Shown: positions 17,159-26,428, counted from the stretch's first letter. The stretch: DNA of 64,000 nt from Cronobacter condimenti 1330 (GCF_001277255.1 NZ_CP012264.1:806001-870000); one strand, 5' to 3'. The notes: generated by a model not told the origin, from the sequence alone. Translations and numbers: made by a program.

Positions 17159-18532
17159 TTAACGGGCGCGTGCCGCTTTCGCTTTTTTCTCTTTGACGAA
17201 GTAGCCGATCGCAAGGACGACCAGCCATACCGGGATCAACCAGACGGAAATAGCCATCCCCGGCGTCATCAGCATGATGATCAGCACGGCGGCCATAAAC
17301 ACCAGGCACAGCCAGTTACCTGCCGGGTAGAGCAGTGCCGGGAAGCGCGGCGTGATGCCCTGTTGCTGTTTAGCGCGACGAAAGCGCATATGCGCAAGGC
17401 TAATCATCGCCCAGTTGATAACCAGCGCAGAGACCACCAGCGCCATCAGCAGACCGAAGGCTTCCTGCGGTGCCAGGTAGTTGATCAGCACGCACAGGGC
17501 AGTAAAAGCCGCGGAAACCAGAATGGTGTTCACCGGTACGCCGCGTTTATCCACTTTTTGCAGTGCCTGCGGCGCGTTGCCCTGTTTGGCGAGGCCGAAC
17601 AACATGCGGCTGTTGCAATACACACAGCTGTTGTAAACGGAGAGCGCGGCGGTCAGCACCACGATGTTCAGGGCGTTCGCCACAAACGAATCGCCAAGCT
17701 CATGGAAAATCAGCACGAACGGGCTGGTGTCTGCGGTAATGCGTGTCCACGGCAACAGCGAGAGCAGTACTGCAAGCGACCCCACATAGAAAATCAGGAT
17801 GCGATAGATAACCTGATTGGTCGCTTTCGGAATGCTTTTTTCCGGCTCATCGGCTTCTGCTGCCGTAATGCCAACCAGCTCAAGACCGCCGAACGAGAAC
17901 ATGATAATCGCCATCATCATGACCAGCCCGGAAATGCCGTTTGGCAGGAAACCGCCCTGATCCCAGAGATTGCGCACTGTCGCCTGCGGGCCTGCGGTAT
18001 CGCTGAACAACAGCCAGGCGCCGAACAGGATCATCGCCACTACCGCGATCACTTTAATAATGGCGAACCAGAACTCCATCTCGCCGAATACTTTGACGTT
18101 GGTCAGGTTGATGGCGTTGATAACCACAAAGAAGACGGCGGCAGAAGCCCAGGTAGGGATTTCCGGCCACCAGAACTGGACGTATTTACCGACGGCGGTC
18201 AACTCAGCCATCGCCACCAGGACATACAGCACCCAGTAGTTCCAGCCCGAGGCGAAACCCGCGAAATTGCCCCAGTATTTATAGGCGAAATGGCTAAACG
18301 AGCCTGCAACCGGTTCTTCCACGACCATCTCGCCAAGCTGGCGCATGATCAAAAAGGCAATAAACCCCGCGATAGCGTAACCGAGAATGATCCCCGGCCC
18401 TGCGGACTGGATTACGGAGGCGCTGCCCAGAAACAGGCCCGTACCGATAGCACCACCCAGCGCGATGAGCTGAATATGGCGGTTTTTGAGGCCGCGCTTC
18501 AGCGTGTCGCCGTGCTCTTGACCTTCCATCAT
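17159..18532 (-). CDS. aroP: Aromatic amino acid permease AroP
   Basis: AroP is the general inner-membrane proton symporter for phenylalanine, tyrosine and tryptophan, a member of the amino acid-polyamine-organocation superfamily. The 457-residue product equals E. coli AroP in length, with the start MMEGQEHGDTLKRGLKNRHI, the conserved QLIALGGAIGTGLFLGSA first helix, and 12 predicted hydrophobic segments. PheP is the nearest alternative, but the N-terminus and the position next to pdhR favour AroP. Upstream lies a candidate TyrR box, consistent with TyrR repression known for this gene. Confidence 0.95.
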   Translation of the reverse strand: MMEGQEHGDTLKRGLKNRHIQLIALGGAIGTGLFLGSASVIQSAGPGIILGYAIAGFIAFLIMRQLGEMVVEEPVAGSFSHFAYKYWGNFAGFASGWNYWVLYVLVAMAELTAVGKYVQFWWPEIPTWASAAVFFVVINAINLTNVKVFGEMEFWFAIIKVIAVVAMILFGAWLLFSDTAGPQATVRNLWDQGGFLPNGISGLVMMMAIIMFSFGGLELVGITAAEADEPEKSIPKATNQVIYRILIFYVGSLAVLLSLLPWTRITADTSPFVLIFHELGDSFVANALNIVVLTAALSVYNSCVYCNSRMLFGLAKQGNAPQALQKVDKRGVPVNTILVSAAFTALCVLINYLAPQEAFGLLMALVVSALVINWAMISLAHMRFRRAKQQQGITPRFPALLYPAGNWLCLVFMAAVLIIMLMTPGMAISVWLIPVWLVVLAIGYFVKEKKAKAARAR

Positions 18533-18599
18533 AAAACCTCGTTTGTGGTTGTTTTTTATCCGCAGCGTGTCGCTGCTGTAATGTTGTTATGTCGCTGTG

Positions 18600-18617
18600 T
18601 GTAGTCTTTTCTTTACA
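18600..18617 (-). promoter_or_regulatory. Candidate TyrR box upstream of aroP
   Basis: Read on the forward strand, TGTAGT-CTTTTC-TTTACA matches the TyrR consensus TGTAAA-N6-TTTACA at 10 of 12 defined positions, including the essential G and C separated by 14 bases. It lies 67 bases upstream of the aroP start. E. coli aroP has two adjacent TyrR boxes; I see no equally good second one. Confidence 0.5.
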
Positions 18618-19023
18618 GTCAATAAGGATGAAATTTCTTATAACGACTACCGCAGCGCCAAGAATAGTGATAAGCGCTGCCAAATGCACCTGCTTTCTCA
18701 GGAGCATCATGCGGAATGAATAAAAAGAAACCATTTGTAAATCGCTGCGGTTATTTCATTGCGGCAGGCGTTAATTCATTTTAAGCGACAATAATGAATA
18801 GCTATTCATATTTTAAACGAATGAATCGGTTTAGGTTGCACACCATTGCGTTTCATTAAAGTTAAAACTACCGCTTTTGAGGTAACGAGTTCATTTGCGT
18901 GGAGTTACATTTCTGAAACGTTATTTCTTTATGGTTGTTAAAATATGGGAGCTTTACTGATTTCAATCAAAACCAGGATGGACAGAAGGTGAATACTTTG
19001 TTACTTTAGCAACACGAACGTTA

Positions 19024-19040
19024 AATTGGTCATACCAATT
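19024..19040 (+). promoter_or_regulatory. PdhR operator (autoregulatory site)
   Basis: AATTGGT-CAT-ACCAATT is a perfect 7-bp inverted repeat matching the PdhR box (ATTGGT-N3-ACCAAT). It lies 31 bases before the pdhR start, where binding would block transcription of the whole pdhR-aceEF-lpd operon until pyruvate relieves repression. Confidence 0.9.
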
Positions 19041-19071
19041 GACTCCGGGCGAATGGCAGAGACAGGGAATA

Positions 19072-19836
19072 ATGGCCTACAGCAAAATCCGCCAACCAAA
19101 ACTTTCCGATGTGATTGAGCAGCAACTGGAGTTTTTGATCCTCGAAGGGACGCTGCGTCCCGGCGAAAAACTGCCTCCTGAACGCGAGCTGGCTAAACAG
19201 TTCGACGTTTCCCGACCCTCCCTGCGAGAGGCGATTCAGCGTCTCGAAGCGAAGGGCCTGCTGCTTCGTCGCCAGGGCGGCGGTACTTTTGTCCAGAATA
19301 CGCTCTGGCAAAGCTTCAGCGACCCGCTGGTGGAACTCCTCTCTGACCATCCCGAATCCCAGTTTGATCTTCTTGAGACGCGTCATGCGCTGGAAGGTAT
19401 TGCTGCGTATTACGCAGCGCTGCGCAGTACCGACGAAGACAGAACGCGTATTCGCGAATGTCATCAGGCGATTGAACATGCGCAGGAGTCCGGTGACCTG
19501 GACGCGGAATCCAACGCCGTCGTGCAGTATCAGATAGCCGTAACAGAAGCTGCGCATAATGTAGTGCTGCTTCATCTGCTACGCTGCATGGAGCCGATGC
19601 TCGCGCAAAACGTGCGTCAGAACTTCGAATTGCTCTACGCGCGGCGGGAAATGCTCCCGCTGGTCAGTAGCCATCGTACGCGGATTTATGAAGCGATTAT
19701 GGCGCGGGAGCCGGAACAGGCGCGGGAAGCTTCACACCGTCACCTGGCGTTCATTGAAGAAATTTTGCTGGACCGCAGTCGTGAACAGAGCCGTCGTGAC
19801 CGCTCGCTGCGCCGTCTGGAGCAACGTAAGAATTAA
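19072..19836 (+). CDS. pdhR: Pyruvate-responsive GntR-family repressor PdhR
   Basis: PdhR represses the pyruvate dehydrogenase operon and other genes, and is released by pyruvate. The ATG at 19072 (MAYSKIRQPKLSDVIEQQLE) gives 254 residues, identical in length to E. coli; the in-frame start at 19039 lies within the operator and is unlikely. The N-terminal winged helix-turn-helix (GEKLPPERELAKQFDVSRPS, then LREAIQRLEAKGLL) belongs to the FadR subgroup of GntR regulators, followed by the helical ligand-binding domain. It is the first gene of pdhR-aceE-aceF-lpdA. Confidence 0.97.
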   Translation: MAYSKIRQPKLSDVIEQQLEFLILEGTLRPGEKLPPERELAKQFDVSRPSLREAIQRLEAKGLLLRRQGGGTFVQNTLWQSFSDPLVELLSDHPESQFDLLETRHALEGIAAYYAALRSTDEDRTRIRECHQAIEHAQESGDLDAESNAVVQYQIAVTEAAHNVVLLHLLRCMEPMLAQNVRQNFELLYARREMLPLVSSHRTRIYEAIMAREPEQAREASHRHLAFIEEILLDRSREQSRRDRSLRRLEQRKN

Positions 19837-19841
19837 TATTT

Positions 19842-19860
19842 TTCCGGCGTAGAGCCGGAA
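19842..19860 (+). other. Hairpin at the start of the pdhR-aceE gap
   Basis: TTCCGGC-GTAGA-GCCGGAA forms a perfect 7-bp stem 6 bases after the pdhR stop. No T run follows, so it is more likely an mRNA-stabilising or partial attenuation structure than a terminator. It separates low-level regulator expression from the abundant aceEF message. Confidence 0.5.
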
Positions 19861-20092
19861 GATTTGTACCAAAAGCGCCATTGAAGCGCGGCAACTAAAC
19901 CCAGAACCTGTCTTATTGCGCTTTGTTAAGTGCCCGAAGTTCAGGTTGCATCGCGGTGGCAGGCGAGCCAGCCTTTTTACAGGGCAAAGGTGACGTACTA
20001 CCGGTGAGGCACCGACGCGGTAAGAGCATAGAGTGCAATGGGACAGGTTCCAGATTAATCAACGTATTAGATAGATGATAAGGAATACCCCC

Positions 20093-22756
20093 ATGTCAGA
20101 ACGTTTACAAAATGACGTGGATCCGATCGAAACTCGCGACTGGCTACAGGCGATCGAATCGGTAATCCGTGAAGAAGGTGTTGAGCGCGCTCAGTATCTG
20201 ATCGATCAGCTGCTTTCCGAAGCTCGTAAAGGCGGTGTGAAAGTAGCGGCGGGCAGTGCCGCCCGTCAGTACATCAATACCATCCCCGTTGAAGAAGAGC
20301 CGGAATACCCGGGTAATCTGGAGCTGGAGCGCCGTATTCGTTCTGCTATCCGCTGGAACGCCATCATGACCGTGCTGCGTGCGTCTAAAAAAGACCTCGA
20401 GCTCGGCGGCCACATGGCGTCCTTCCAGTCTTCCGCGACCATCTACGAAGTGTGCTTTAACCACTTCTTTCGTGCGCGCAACGACAAAGACGGCGGCGAT
20501 CTGGTGTACTTCCAGGGCCACATCTCTCCGGGCGTGTACGCGCGTGCTTTCGTTGAAGGCCGCCTGACCGAAGAGCAGATGAACAATTTCCGTCAGGAAG
20601 TTCACGGCAACGGTCTGTCCTCTTACCCGCACCCGAAACTGATGCCGGAATTCTGGCAGTTCCCGACCGTTTCTATGGGCCTTGGCCCGATCGGCGCTAT
20701 CTACCAGGCGAAGTTCCTGAAATATCTGGAACACCGCGGCCTGAAAGATACCTCTGAGCAGACCGTTTACGCGTTCCTTGGCGACGGTGAGATGGATGAG
20801 CCGGAATCTAAAGGCGCCATCACCATCGCAACTCGCGAAAAACTGGACAACCTGGTCTTCGTCATCAACTGCAACCTGCAGCGTCTGGATGGCCCGGTCA
20901 CCGGTAACGGCAAAATCATCAACGAACTGGAAGGCATCTTCGACGGCGCCGGCTGGAACGTTATTAAAGTGATGTGGGGTTCCCGTTGGGACGAGCTGCT
21001 GCGTAAAGACACCAGCGGCAAACTGATTCAGCTGATGAACGAAACCGTTGACGGCGACTATCAGACCTTCAAATCCAAAGACGGCGCATACGTGCGCGAG
21101 CACTTCTTCGGTAAATACCCGGAAACCGCAGCCCTGGTGGCAGAATGGTCTGACGATGAGATTTGGGCCCTGAACCGTGGCGGCCACGATCCGAAGAAAA
21201 TCTACGCAGCCTTCAAAAAAGCCAAAGAAACCAAAGGCAAAGCGACCGTTATCCTTGCTCACACCGTTAAAGGTTACGGCATGGGCGACACCGCTGAAGG
21301 TAAAAACATCGCGCACCAGGTGAAGAAAATGAACATGGACGGCGTTCGCTACGTCCGCGATCGCTTCAGCGTGCCGGTGACCGATGAAAATCTGGAAAAA
21401 CTGCCGTACATCACCTTCCCGGAAGGTTCTGAAGAACACAAATACCTGCACGAACGTCGTCAGGCGCTGCACGGCTACCTGCCGTCTCGTCAGCCGAAAT
21501 TTAGCGAGAAGCTGGAACTGCCGGCGCTGGAAGATTTCCGCTCTCTGCTGGATGAGCAGAGCAAAGAGATCTCCACTACCATCGCCTTCGTACGTGCCCT
21601 GAATGTGATGCTGAAGAACCCGTCCATCAAGGATCGTCTGGTTCCTATCATCGCGGACGAAGCCCGTACCTTCGGTATGGAAGGTCTGTTCCGTCAGATC
21701 GGTATCTATAGCCCGAACGGCCAGCAGTACACCCCGCAGGACCGTGAACAGGTTGCTTACTACAAAGAAGACGAGAAAGGCCAGATTCTGCAGGAAGGGA
21801 TCAACGAGCTGGGCGCAGGGGCTTCCTGGCTTGCGGCGGCGACCTCTTACAGCACCAACAACCTGCCGATGATCCCGTTCTACATCTACTACTCCATGTT
21901 CGGGTTCCAGCGTATCGGCGACCTGTGCTGGGCGGCAGGTGACCAGCAGGCGCGTGGCTTCCTGATCGGCGGTACTTCCGGTCGTACCACGCTTAACGGT
22001 GAAGGTCTGCAGCACGAAGATGGTCACAGCCACATTCAGTCGCTGACTATCCCGAACTGCATCTCCTACGATCCGGCTTACGCGTATGAAGTCGCTGTCA
22101 TCATGCATGACGGTCTGCAGCGTATGTACGGTGAAGCGCAGGAGAACGTGTACTACTACATCACGACGCTGAACGAAAACTACCACATGCCGGCAATGCC
22201 GGAAGGTGCCGAGGAAGGTATCCGTAAAGGTATCTACAAACTCGACACCCTTGAAGGTAGCAAAGGTAAAGTTCAGCTGCTGGGCTCCGGCTCCATCCTG
22301 CGTCACGTTCGTGAAGCGGCAGAGATTCTGGCGAAAGACTACGGCGTGGGCTCCGATGTCTACAGCGTAACGTCCTTCACCGAACTGGCTCGCGACGGCC
22401 AGGATTGCGAGCGCTGGAACATGCTGCACCCGATGGAAACCCCGCGCGTGCCGTACATCGCTCAGGTGATGAACGACGCACCGGCAGTAGCATCCACCGA
22501 CTATATGAAACTGTTCGCCGAGCAGGTTCGTACTTATGTACCGGCTGACGATTATCGCGTACTGGGTACCGACGGCTTTGGCCGTTCTGACAGCCGCGAA
22601 AACCTGCGTCACCACTTCGAAGTTGATGCTTCTTACGTGGTCGTTGCAGCGCTGGGCGAACTGGCTAAACGTGGTGAAATCGATAAGAAAGTTGTGGCTG
22701 ACGCCATCACTAAATTCAATATCGATGCAGAGAAAGTCAACCCGCGTCTGGCATAA
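20093..22756 (+). CDS. aceE: Pyruvate dehydrogenase E1 component AceE
   Basis: AceE is the thiamine-diphosphate-dependent decarboxylase of the pyruvate dehydrogenase complex, acylating the lipoyl groups of AceF. The ATG at 20093 (MSERLQNDVDPIETRDWLQA) gives 887 residues, equal to E. coli; AAGGAA precedes it. The ThDP-binding motif is seen as FLGDGEMDEPESKGA with the downstream LVFVINCNLQRLDGPV. The protein is strongly codon-biased towards frequently used codons, consistent with high expression. aceF follows after 14 bases. A 256-base leader separates it from pdhR. Confidence 0.98.
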   Translation: MSERLQNDVDPIETRDWLQAIESVIREEGVERAQYLIDQLLSEARKGGVKVAAGSAARQYINTIPVEEEPEYPGNLELERRIRSAIRWNAIMTVLRASKKDLELGGHMASFQSSATIYEVCFNHFFRARNDKDGGDLVYFQGHISPGVYARAFVEGRLTEEQMNNFRQEVHGNGLSSYPHPKLMPEFWQFPTVSMGLGPIGAIYQAKFLKYLEHRGLKDTSEQTVYAFLGDGEMDEPESKGAITIATREKLDNLVFVINCNLQRLDGPVTGNGKIINELEGIFDGAGWNVIKVMWGSRWDELLRKDTSGKLIQLMNETVDGDYQTFKSKDGAYVREHFFGKYPETAALVAEWSDDEIWALNRGGHDPKKIYAAFKKAKETKGKATVILAHTVKGYGMGDTAEGKNIAHQVKKMNMDGVRYVRDRFSVPVTDENLEKLPYITFPEGSEEHKYLHERRQALHGYLPSRQPKFSEKLELPALEDFRSLLDEQSKEISTTIAFVRALNVMLKNPSIKDRLVPIIADEARTFGMEGLFRQIGIYSPNGQQYTPQDREQVAYYKEDEKGQILQEGINELGAGASWLAAATSYSTNNLPMIPFYIYYSMFGFQRIGDLCWAAGDQQARGFLIGGTSGRTTLNGEGLQHEDGHSHIQSLTIPNCISYDPAYAYEVAVIMHDGLQRMYGEAQENVYYYITTLNENYHMPAMPEGAEEGIRKGIYKLDTLEGSKGKVQLLGSGSILRHVREAAEILAKDYGVGSDVYSVTSFTELARDGQDCERWNMLHPMETPRVPYIAQVMNDAPAVASTDYMKLFAEQVRTYVPADDYRVLGTDGFGRSDSRENLRHHFEVDASYVVVAALGELAKRGEIDKKVVADAITKFNIDAEKVNPRLA

Positions 22757-22770
22757 GAGGTAAAGAGATA

Positions 22771-24669
22771 ATGGCTATCGAAATCAATGTACCGGACATC
22801 GGGGCGGACGAAGTTGAAGTCACCGAGATCCTGGTCAAAGTAGGCGACAAAGTAGAAGCTGAACAGTCGCTGATCACCGTAGAAGGCGATAAAGCCTCTA
22901 TGGAAGTCCCGTCTCCGCAGGCGGGCGTGGTCAAAGAGATCAAAGTTTCCGTGGGCGACAAAGTCGAAACCGGCAAACTGATCATGATTTTCGATTCCGC
23001 CGACGGTGCAGCAGATGCTGCACCTGCAAAGGCAGAAGAGAAGAAAGAAGCAGCACCGGCGCAGTCCGCTGCACCGGCGGCGGCGGCTGCAAAAGAAGTT
23101 AACGTACCGGATATCGGCGGCGACGAAGTCGAAGTCACCGAGATCCTGGTGAAAGTCGGCGATAAAGTCGAAGCCGAACAATCTCTTATCACCGTGGAAG
23201 GCGACAAAGCCTCTATGGAAGTGCCGGCGCCGTTCGCAGGTACCGTTAAAGAGATCAAAATCAATACCGGCGACAAAGTCTCTACCGGCTCTCTCATCAT
23301 GGTCTTCGAAGTAGCAGGCGCTGCGCCGGCTGCTGAAGCCAAACCGCAGGTTACCGAGCAGGCGGCTTCCGCACCGGCAGCTGCGGCAGGCGCAAAAGAC
23401 GTCAACGTGCCGGATATCGGCGGCGATGAAGTCGAAGTGACCGAAGTGCTGGTGAAAGTAGGCGACAAAGTCACCGCTGAACAATCACTTATCACCGTAG
23501 AAGGCGATAAAGCTTCTATGGAAGTGCCGGCGCCGTTCGCAGGCACCGTGAAAGAGCTGAAAGTCAACGTGGGCGATAAAGTCTCCACGGGCTCGCTGAT
23601 TATGGTCTTCGAAGTCGAAGGCGCAGCCCCTGCGGCGGCACCGGCTGCGAAACAGGAAGCGGCTGCACCGGCACCGGCGAAAGCTGAGAAACCGGCAGCG
23701 GCACCTGCGAAGGCAGAAGGCAAATCTGAGTTTGCTGAAAACGACGCTTACGTCCACGCCACCCCGCTGATCCGCCGTCTGGCGCGCGAGTTCGGTGTGA
23801 ACCTGGCGAAAGTGAAGGGCACGGGTCGTAAAGGCCGTATCCTGCGCGAAGACGTTCAGGCTTATGTGAAAGATGCCGTTAAGCGTGCGGAATCCGCACC
23901 TGCCGCTGCTACCGGTGGCGGTATCCCGGGCATGCTGCCGTGGCCGAAAGTAGACTTCAGCAAGTTTGGTGAAGTGGAAGAAGTGGAACTGGGCCGCATC
24001 CAGAAAATCTCTGGCGCGAACCTGAGCCGTAACTGGGTCATGATCCCGCACGTTACGCACTTCGACAAAACCGATATCACCGATCTGGAAGCGTTCCGTA
24101 AACAGCAGAACGCCGAAGCTGAGAAGCGTAAACTGGACGTGAAATTCACTCCGGTTGTCTTCATCATGAAAGCCGTTGCTGCGGCGCTTGAGCAGATGCC
24201 ACGCTTCAACAGCTCGCTGTCCGAAGATGGCCAGCGTCTGACGCTGAAGAAATACATCAACATCGGTGTTGCGGTTGATACCCCGAACGGCCTGGTGGTT
24301 CCGGTCTTTAAAGACGTGAACAAGAAGAGCATTACCGAGCTGTCTCGTGAACTGACCGTGATTTCCAAGAAAGCGCGTGATGGCAAGCTGACCGCTGGCG
24401 AAATGCAGGGCGGTTGCTTCACCATCTCCAGCATCGGCGGCCTGGGTACGACCCACTTCGCGCCGATCGTGAACGCGCCGGAAGTGGCCATCCTTGGTGT
24501 GTCTAAGTCTGCGATGGAGCCTGTGTGGAATGGTAAAGAGTTCGTGCCGCGTCTGATGCTGCCGATCTCTCTGTCCTTCGACCACCGCGTGATCGACGGT
24601 GCTGATGGTGCGCGTTTCATCACCATCATTAACAACACCCTGTCGGACATTCGCCGCCTGGTGATGTAA
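22771..24669 (+). CDS. aceF: Dihydrolipoamide acetyltransferase AceF (E2, three lipoyl domains)
   Basis: AceF forms the core of the pyruvate dehydrogenase complex and transfers the acetyl group from its lipoyl arms to CoA. The 632-residue product (630 in E. coli) has three tandem lipoyl domains, each with the GDKAS site; the modified lysines are Lys41, Lys146 and Lys247. Ala/Pro-rich linkers separate them. A peripheral subunit-binding domain (ATPLIRRLAREFGVNLAKVK) follows, then the catalytic domain with the active-site His in SFDHRVIDGADGARF. The lipoyl-domain DNA is highly repetitive, so assembly errors or recombination between copies are possible here. Confidence 0.98.
   Translation: MAIEINVPDIGADEVEVTEILVKVGDKVEAEQSLITVEGDKASMEVPSPQAGVVKEIKVSVGDKVETGKLIMIFDSADGAADAAPAKAEEKKEAAPAQSAAPAAAAAKEVNVPDIGGDEVEVTEILVKVGDKVEAEQSLITVEGDKASMEVPAPFAGTVKEIKINTGDKVSTGSLIMVFEVAGAAPAAEAKPQVTEQAASAPAAAAGAKDVNVPDIGGDEVEVTEVLVKVGDKVTAEQSLITVEGDKASMEVPAPFAGTVKELKVNVGDKVSTGSLIMVFEVEGAAPAAAPAAKQEAAAPAPAKAEKPAAAPAKAEGKSEFAENDAYVHATPLIRRLAREFGVNLAKVKGTGRKGRILREDVQAYVKDAVKRAESAPAAATGGGIPGMLPWPKVDFSKFGEVEEVELGRIQKISGANLSRNWVMIPHVTHFDKTDITDLEAFRKQQNAEAEKRKLDVKFTPVVFIMKAVAAALEQMPRFNSSLSEDGQRLTLKKYINIGVAVDTPNGLVVPVFKDVNKKSITELSRELTVISKKARDGKLTAGEMQGGCFTISSIGGLGTTHFAPIVNAPEVAILGVSKSAMEPVWNGKEFVPRLMLPISLSFDHRVIDGADGARFITIINNTLSDIRRLVM
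22774..23622 (+). repeat. Three near-identical lipoyl-domain coding repeats in aceF
   Basis: Repeat units begin near 22774, 23095 and 23398. Each encodes VPDIG-x-DEVEVTE, V-K-V-GDKV and ITVEGDKASMEVP blocks. Domains 1 and 2 share the VGDKVEAEQSLITVEGDKAS stretch exactly, while domains 2 and 3 share the PAPFAGTVKE block and the STGSLIMVFEV end. The pattern indicates gene conversion between copies within the gene. Confidence 0.85.
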
Positions 24670-24671
24670 GC

Positions 24672-24702
24672 GAAAAAGCCGGCCTGACGGCCGGCTTTTT
24701 TC
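24672..24702 (+). terminator. Rho-independent terminator after aceF
   Basis: AAAAAGCCGGCC (starting about 24673) pairs with GGCCGGCTTTTTT around a short TGAC loop, and the T run follows directly. It lies a few bases after the aceF stop and would reduce read-through from aceEF into lpdA, which has its own promoter region. Confidence 0.8.
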
Positions 24703-24765
24703 TGGTAATTCCGCCTCACTGTGCGAAATTATCCGATGCCAAAAGGATTCGTTTGCCGTTTGTTG

Positions 24766-24794
24766 TTTCAAAATTGTTAACAGTTTTGTAAAAT
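24766..24794 (+). promoter_or_regulatory. Candidate lpdA promoter
   Basis: TAAAAT (24789-24794) matches five of six -10 positions, with a weak TTTCAA 17 bases upstream. It follows the aceF terminator and lies 82 bases before the lpdA start. A separate lpd promoter is known in E. coli, which supports this assignment; the weak -35 makes the exact position uncertain. Confidence 0.4.
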
Positions 24795-24876
24795 GCGAGC
24801 GGATAGAACGTCCCGGTGGATGATGGGCGTTAAAACATAAGCGTCAGACCCGCCGGAAAATTACAAAGAGGTCATG

Positions 24877-26301
24877 ATGAGTACTGAAATCAAAACTCAG
24901 GTCGTGGTACTTGGGGCAGGCCCGGCAGGTTACTCTGCAGCCTTCCGTTGCGCTGACTTAGGTCTGGAAACCGTAATCGTCGAGCGTTACAGCACCCTTG
25001 GCGGTGTTTGCCTGAACGTAGGCTGTATCCCTTCTAAAGCTCTGCTGCACGTTGCGAAAGTCATCGAAGAAGCGAAAGCGTTGGCCGAGCACGGTATCGT
25101 TTTTGGCGAGCCGAAAACTGACATCGATAAAATCCGTACCTGGAAAGAAAAAGTCATCAATCAGCTGACCGGCGGTCTGTCTGGTATGGCTAAAGGCCGT
25201 AAAGTGAAAGTGGTGAACGGCCTGGGTAAATTCACCGGTGCGAACACTCTGGAAGTGGAAGGCGAGAACGGCAAAACCGTTATCAACTTCGACAACGCTA
25301 TCATCGCGGCGGGTTCCCGTCCGATTCAGCTGCCGTTTATTCCGCATGAAGATCCGCGCGTATGGGATTCCACCGACGCTCTGGAACTCAAAGAAGTGCC
25401 GAAACGCATGCTGGTTATGGGCGGCGGTATCATCGGTCTGGAGATGGGTACCGTTTACCATGCGCTGGGTTCAGAGATTGACGTGGTTGAGATGTTCGAC
25501 CAGGTTATCCCGGCTGCCGACAAAGACGTGGTGAAAGTCTTCACCAAGCGCATCAGCAAGAAATTCAACCTGATGCTGGAAACCAAAGTTACTGCCGTTG
25601 AAGCGAAAGAAGACGGTATCTACGTTTCCATGGAAGGCAAAAAAGCGCCTGCTGAAGCGCAGCGTTATGACGCCGTGCTGGTCGCTATCGGCCGTGTGCC
25701 GAACGGCAAAAACCTCGATGCCGGTAAAGCGGGCGTTGAAGTGGACGACCGTGGCTTTATCCGCGTTGACAAGCAAATGCGCACCAACGTGCCGCACATC
25801 TACGCTATCGGCGATATCGTCGGTCAGCCGATGCTGGCGCACAAAGGCGTACACGAAGGCCACGTTGCCGCTGAAGTTATCGCCGGCATGAAGCACTACT
25901 TTGATCCGAAAGTGATCCCGTCCATTGCTTACACCGAGCCGGAAGTTGCATGGGTGGGTCTGACCGAGAAAGAAGCGAAAGAGAAAGGCATCAGCTATGA
26001 AACTGCCACCTTCCCGTGGGCAGCGTCTGGCCGTGCTATCGCCTCTGACTGCGCAGACGGTATGACCAAACTGATTTTCGACAAAGAAACCCACCGTGTT
26101 ATCGGCGGCGCGATTGTCGGCACCAATGGCGGCGAGCTGCTGGGTGAAATCGGTCTGGCTATCGAGATGGGTTGTGACGCAGAAGACATCGCACTCACCA
26201 TCCACGCGCACCCGACCCTGCACGAGTCTGTAGGTCTGGCGGCTGAAGTCTTCGAAGGCAGCATCACCGATCTGCCGAACCCGAAAGCGAAGAAGAAGTA
26301 A
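24877..26301 (+). CDS. lpdA: Dihydrolipoamide dehydrogenase LpdA (E3)
   Basis: LpdA is the FAD flavoprotein that reoxidises dihydrolipoyl groups with NAD+, shared by pyruvate dehydrogenase, 2-oxoglutarate dehydrogenase and the glycine cleavage system. Of two adjacent ATGs I chose the second (24877), because AGAGG lies 5 bases before it; this gives 474 residues, as in E. coli. The FAD motif GAGPAGYSAAFR, the redox pair Cys45/Cys50 in GGVCLNVGCIPSK, the NAD site MGGGIIGLEMG, and the C-terminal HAHPTLHES with its catalytic His are all visible. A terminator follows. Confidence 0.98.
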   Translation: MSTEIKTQVVVLGAGPAGYSAAFRCADLGLETVIVERYSTLGGVCLNVGCIPSKALLHVAKVIEEAKALAEHGIVFGEPKTDIDKIRTWKEKVINQLTGGLSGMAKGRKVKVVNGLGKFTGANTLEVEGENGKTVINFDNAIIAAGSRPIQLPFIPHEDPRVWDSTDALELKEVPKRMLVMGGGIIGLEMGTVYHALGSEIDVVEMFDQVIPAADKDVVKVFTKRISKKFNLMLETKVTAVEAKEDGIYVSMEGKKAPAEAQRYDAVLVAIGRVPNGKNLDAGKAGVEVDDRGFIRVDKQMRTNVPHIYAIGDIVGQPMLAHKGVHEGHVAAEVIAGMKHYFDPKVIPSIAYTEPEVAWVGLTEKEAKEKGISYETATFPWAASGRAIASDCADGMTKLIFDKETHRVIGGAIVGTNGGELLGEIGLAIEMGCDAEDIALTIHAHPTLHESVGLAAEVFEGSITDLPNPKAKKK

Positions 26302-26321
26302 TCTTCTGCCTTTCTGATTAA

Positions 26322-26346
26322 ACGCCTCTTCGGAGGCGTTTTTTTA
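26322..26346 (+). terminator. Rho-independent terminator after lpdA
   Basis: AACGCCTC-TTC-GGAGGCGTT is an almost perfect hairpin about 20 bases past the lpdA stop, followed immediately by a run of T residues. It ends the pdhR-aceEF-lpdA operon. E. coli yacH, which lies between lpd and acnB there, is absent here. Confidence 0.85.
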
Positions 26347-26428
26347 TGCCCACAAGCACACTTTCAAAACGCGTTCTGCGTAGCTTAACGATTCAGCAAA
26401 GATTTAATGTTGCTTTTTTGTAAACAGA

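Larger units (their letters stand above)
18533..19071 (+). other. aroP-pdhR divergent regulatory region (539 bases, no gene)
   Basis: The region between the divergent aroP and pdhR starts is AT-rich and contains a candidate TyrR box near aroP and a perfect PdhR operator just before pdhR. The pdhR ribosome-binding site is AGGGA (19062-19066). No convincing small gene was found; the only longer frame (reverse strand into aroP) is discussed under rejected items. Confidence 0.6.

Noticed and set aside
17111..18604. 497-codon open frame antisense to aroP
   Set aside because: Histidine-, glutamine- and arginine-rich composition typical of the antisense of membrane proteins; no SD.
18294..18734. 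Reverse-strand frame upstream of and overlapping aroP, whose first 40 residues look like a membrane segment
   Set aside because: It runs into aroP in another frame with no stop, has no convincing SD, and the hydrophobic stretch can arise from the AT-rich aroP leader. Kept out as a gene, though a short membrane peptide cannot be fully excluded.
20144..22615. Very long (823 codons) open frame antisense to aceE
   Set aside because: It mirrors the strongly biased codon use of aceE; the translation has no recognisable domain and no start signals.
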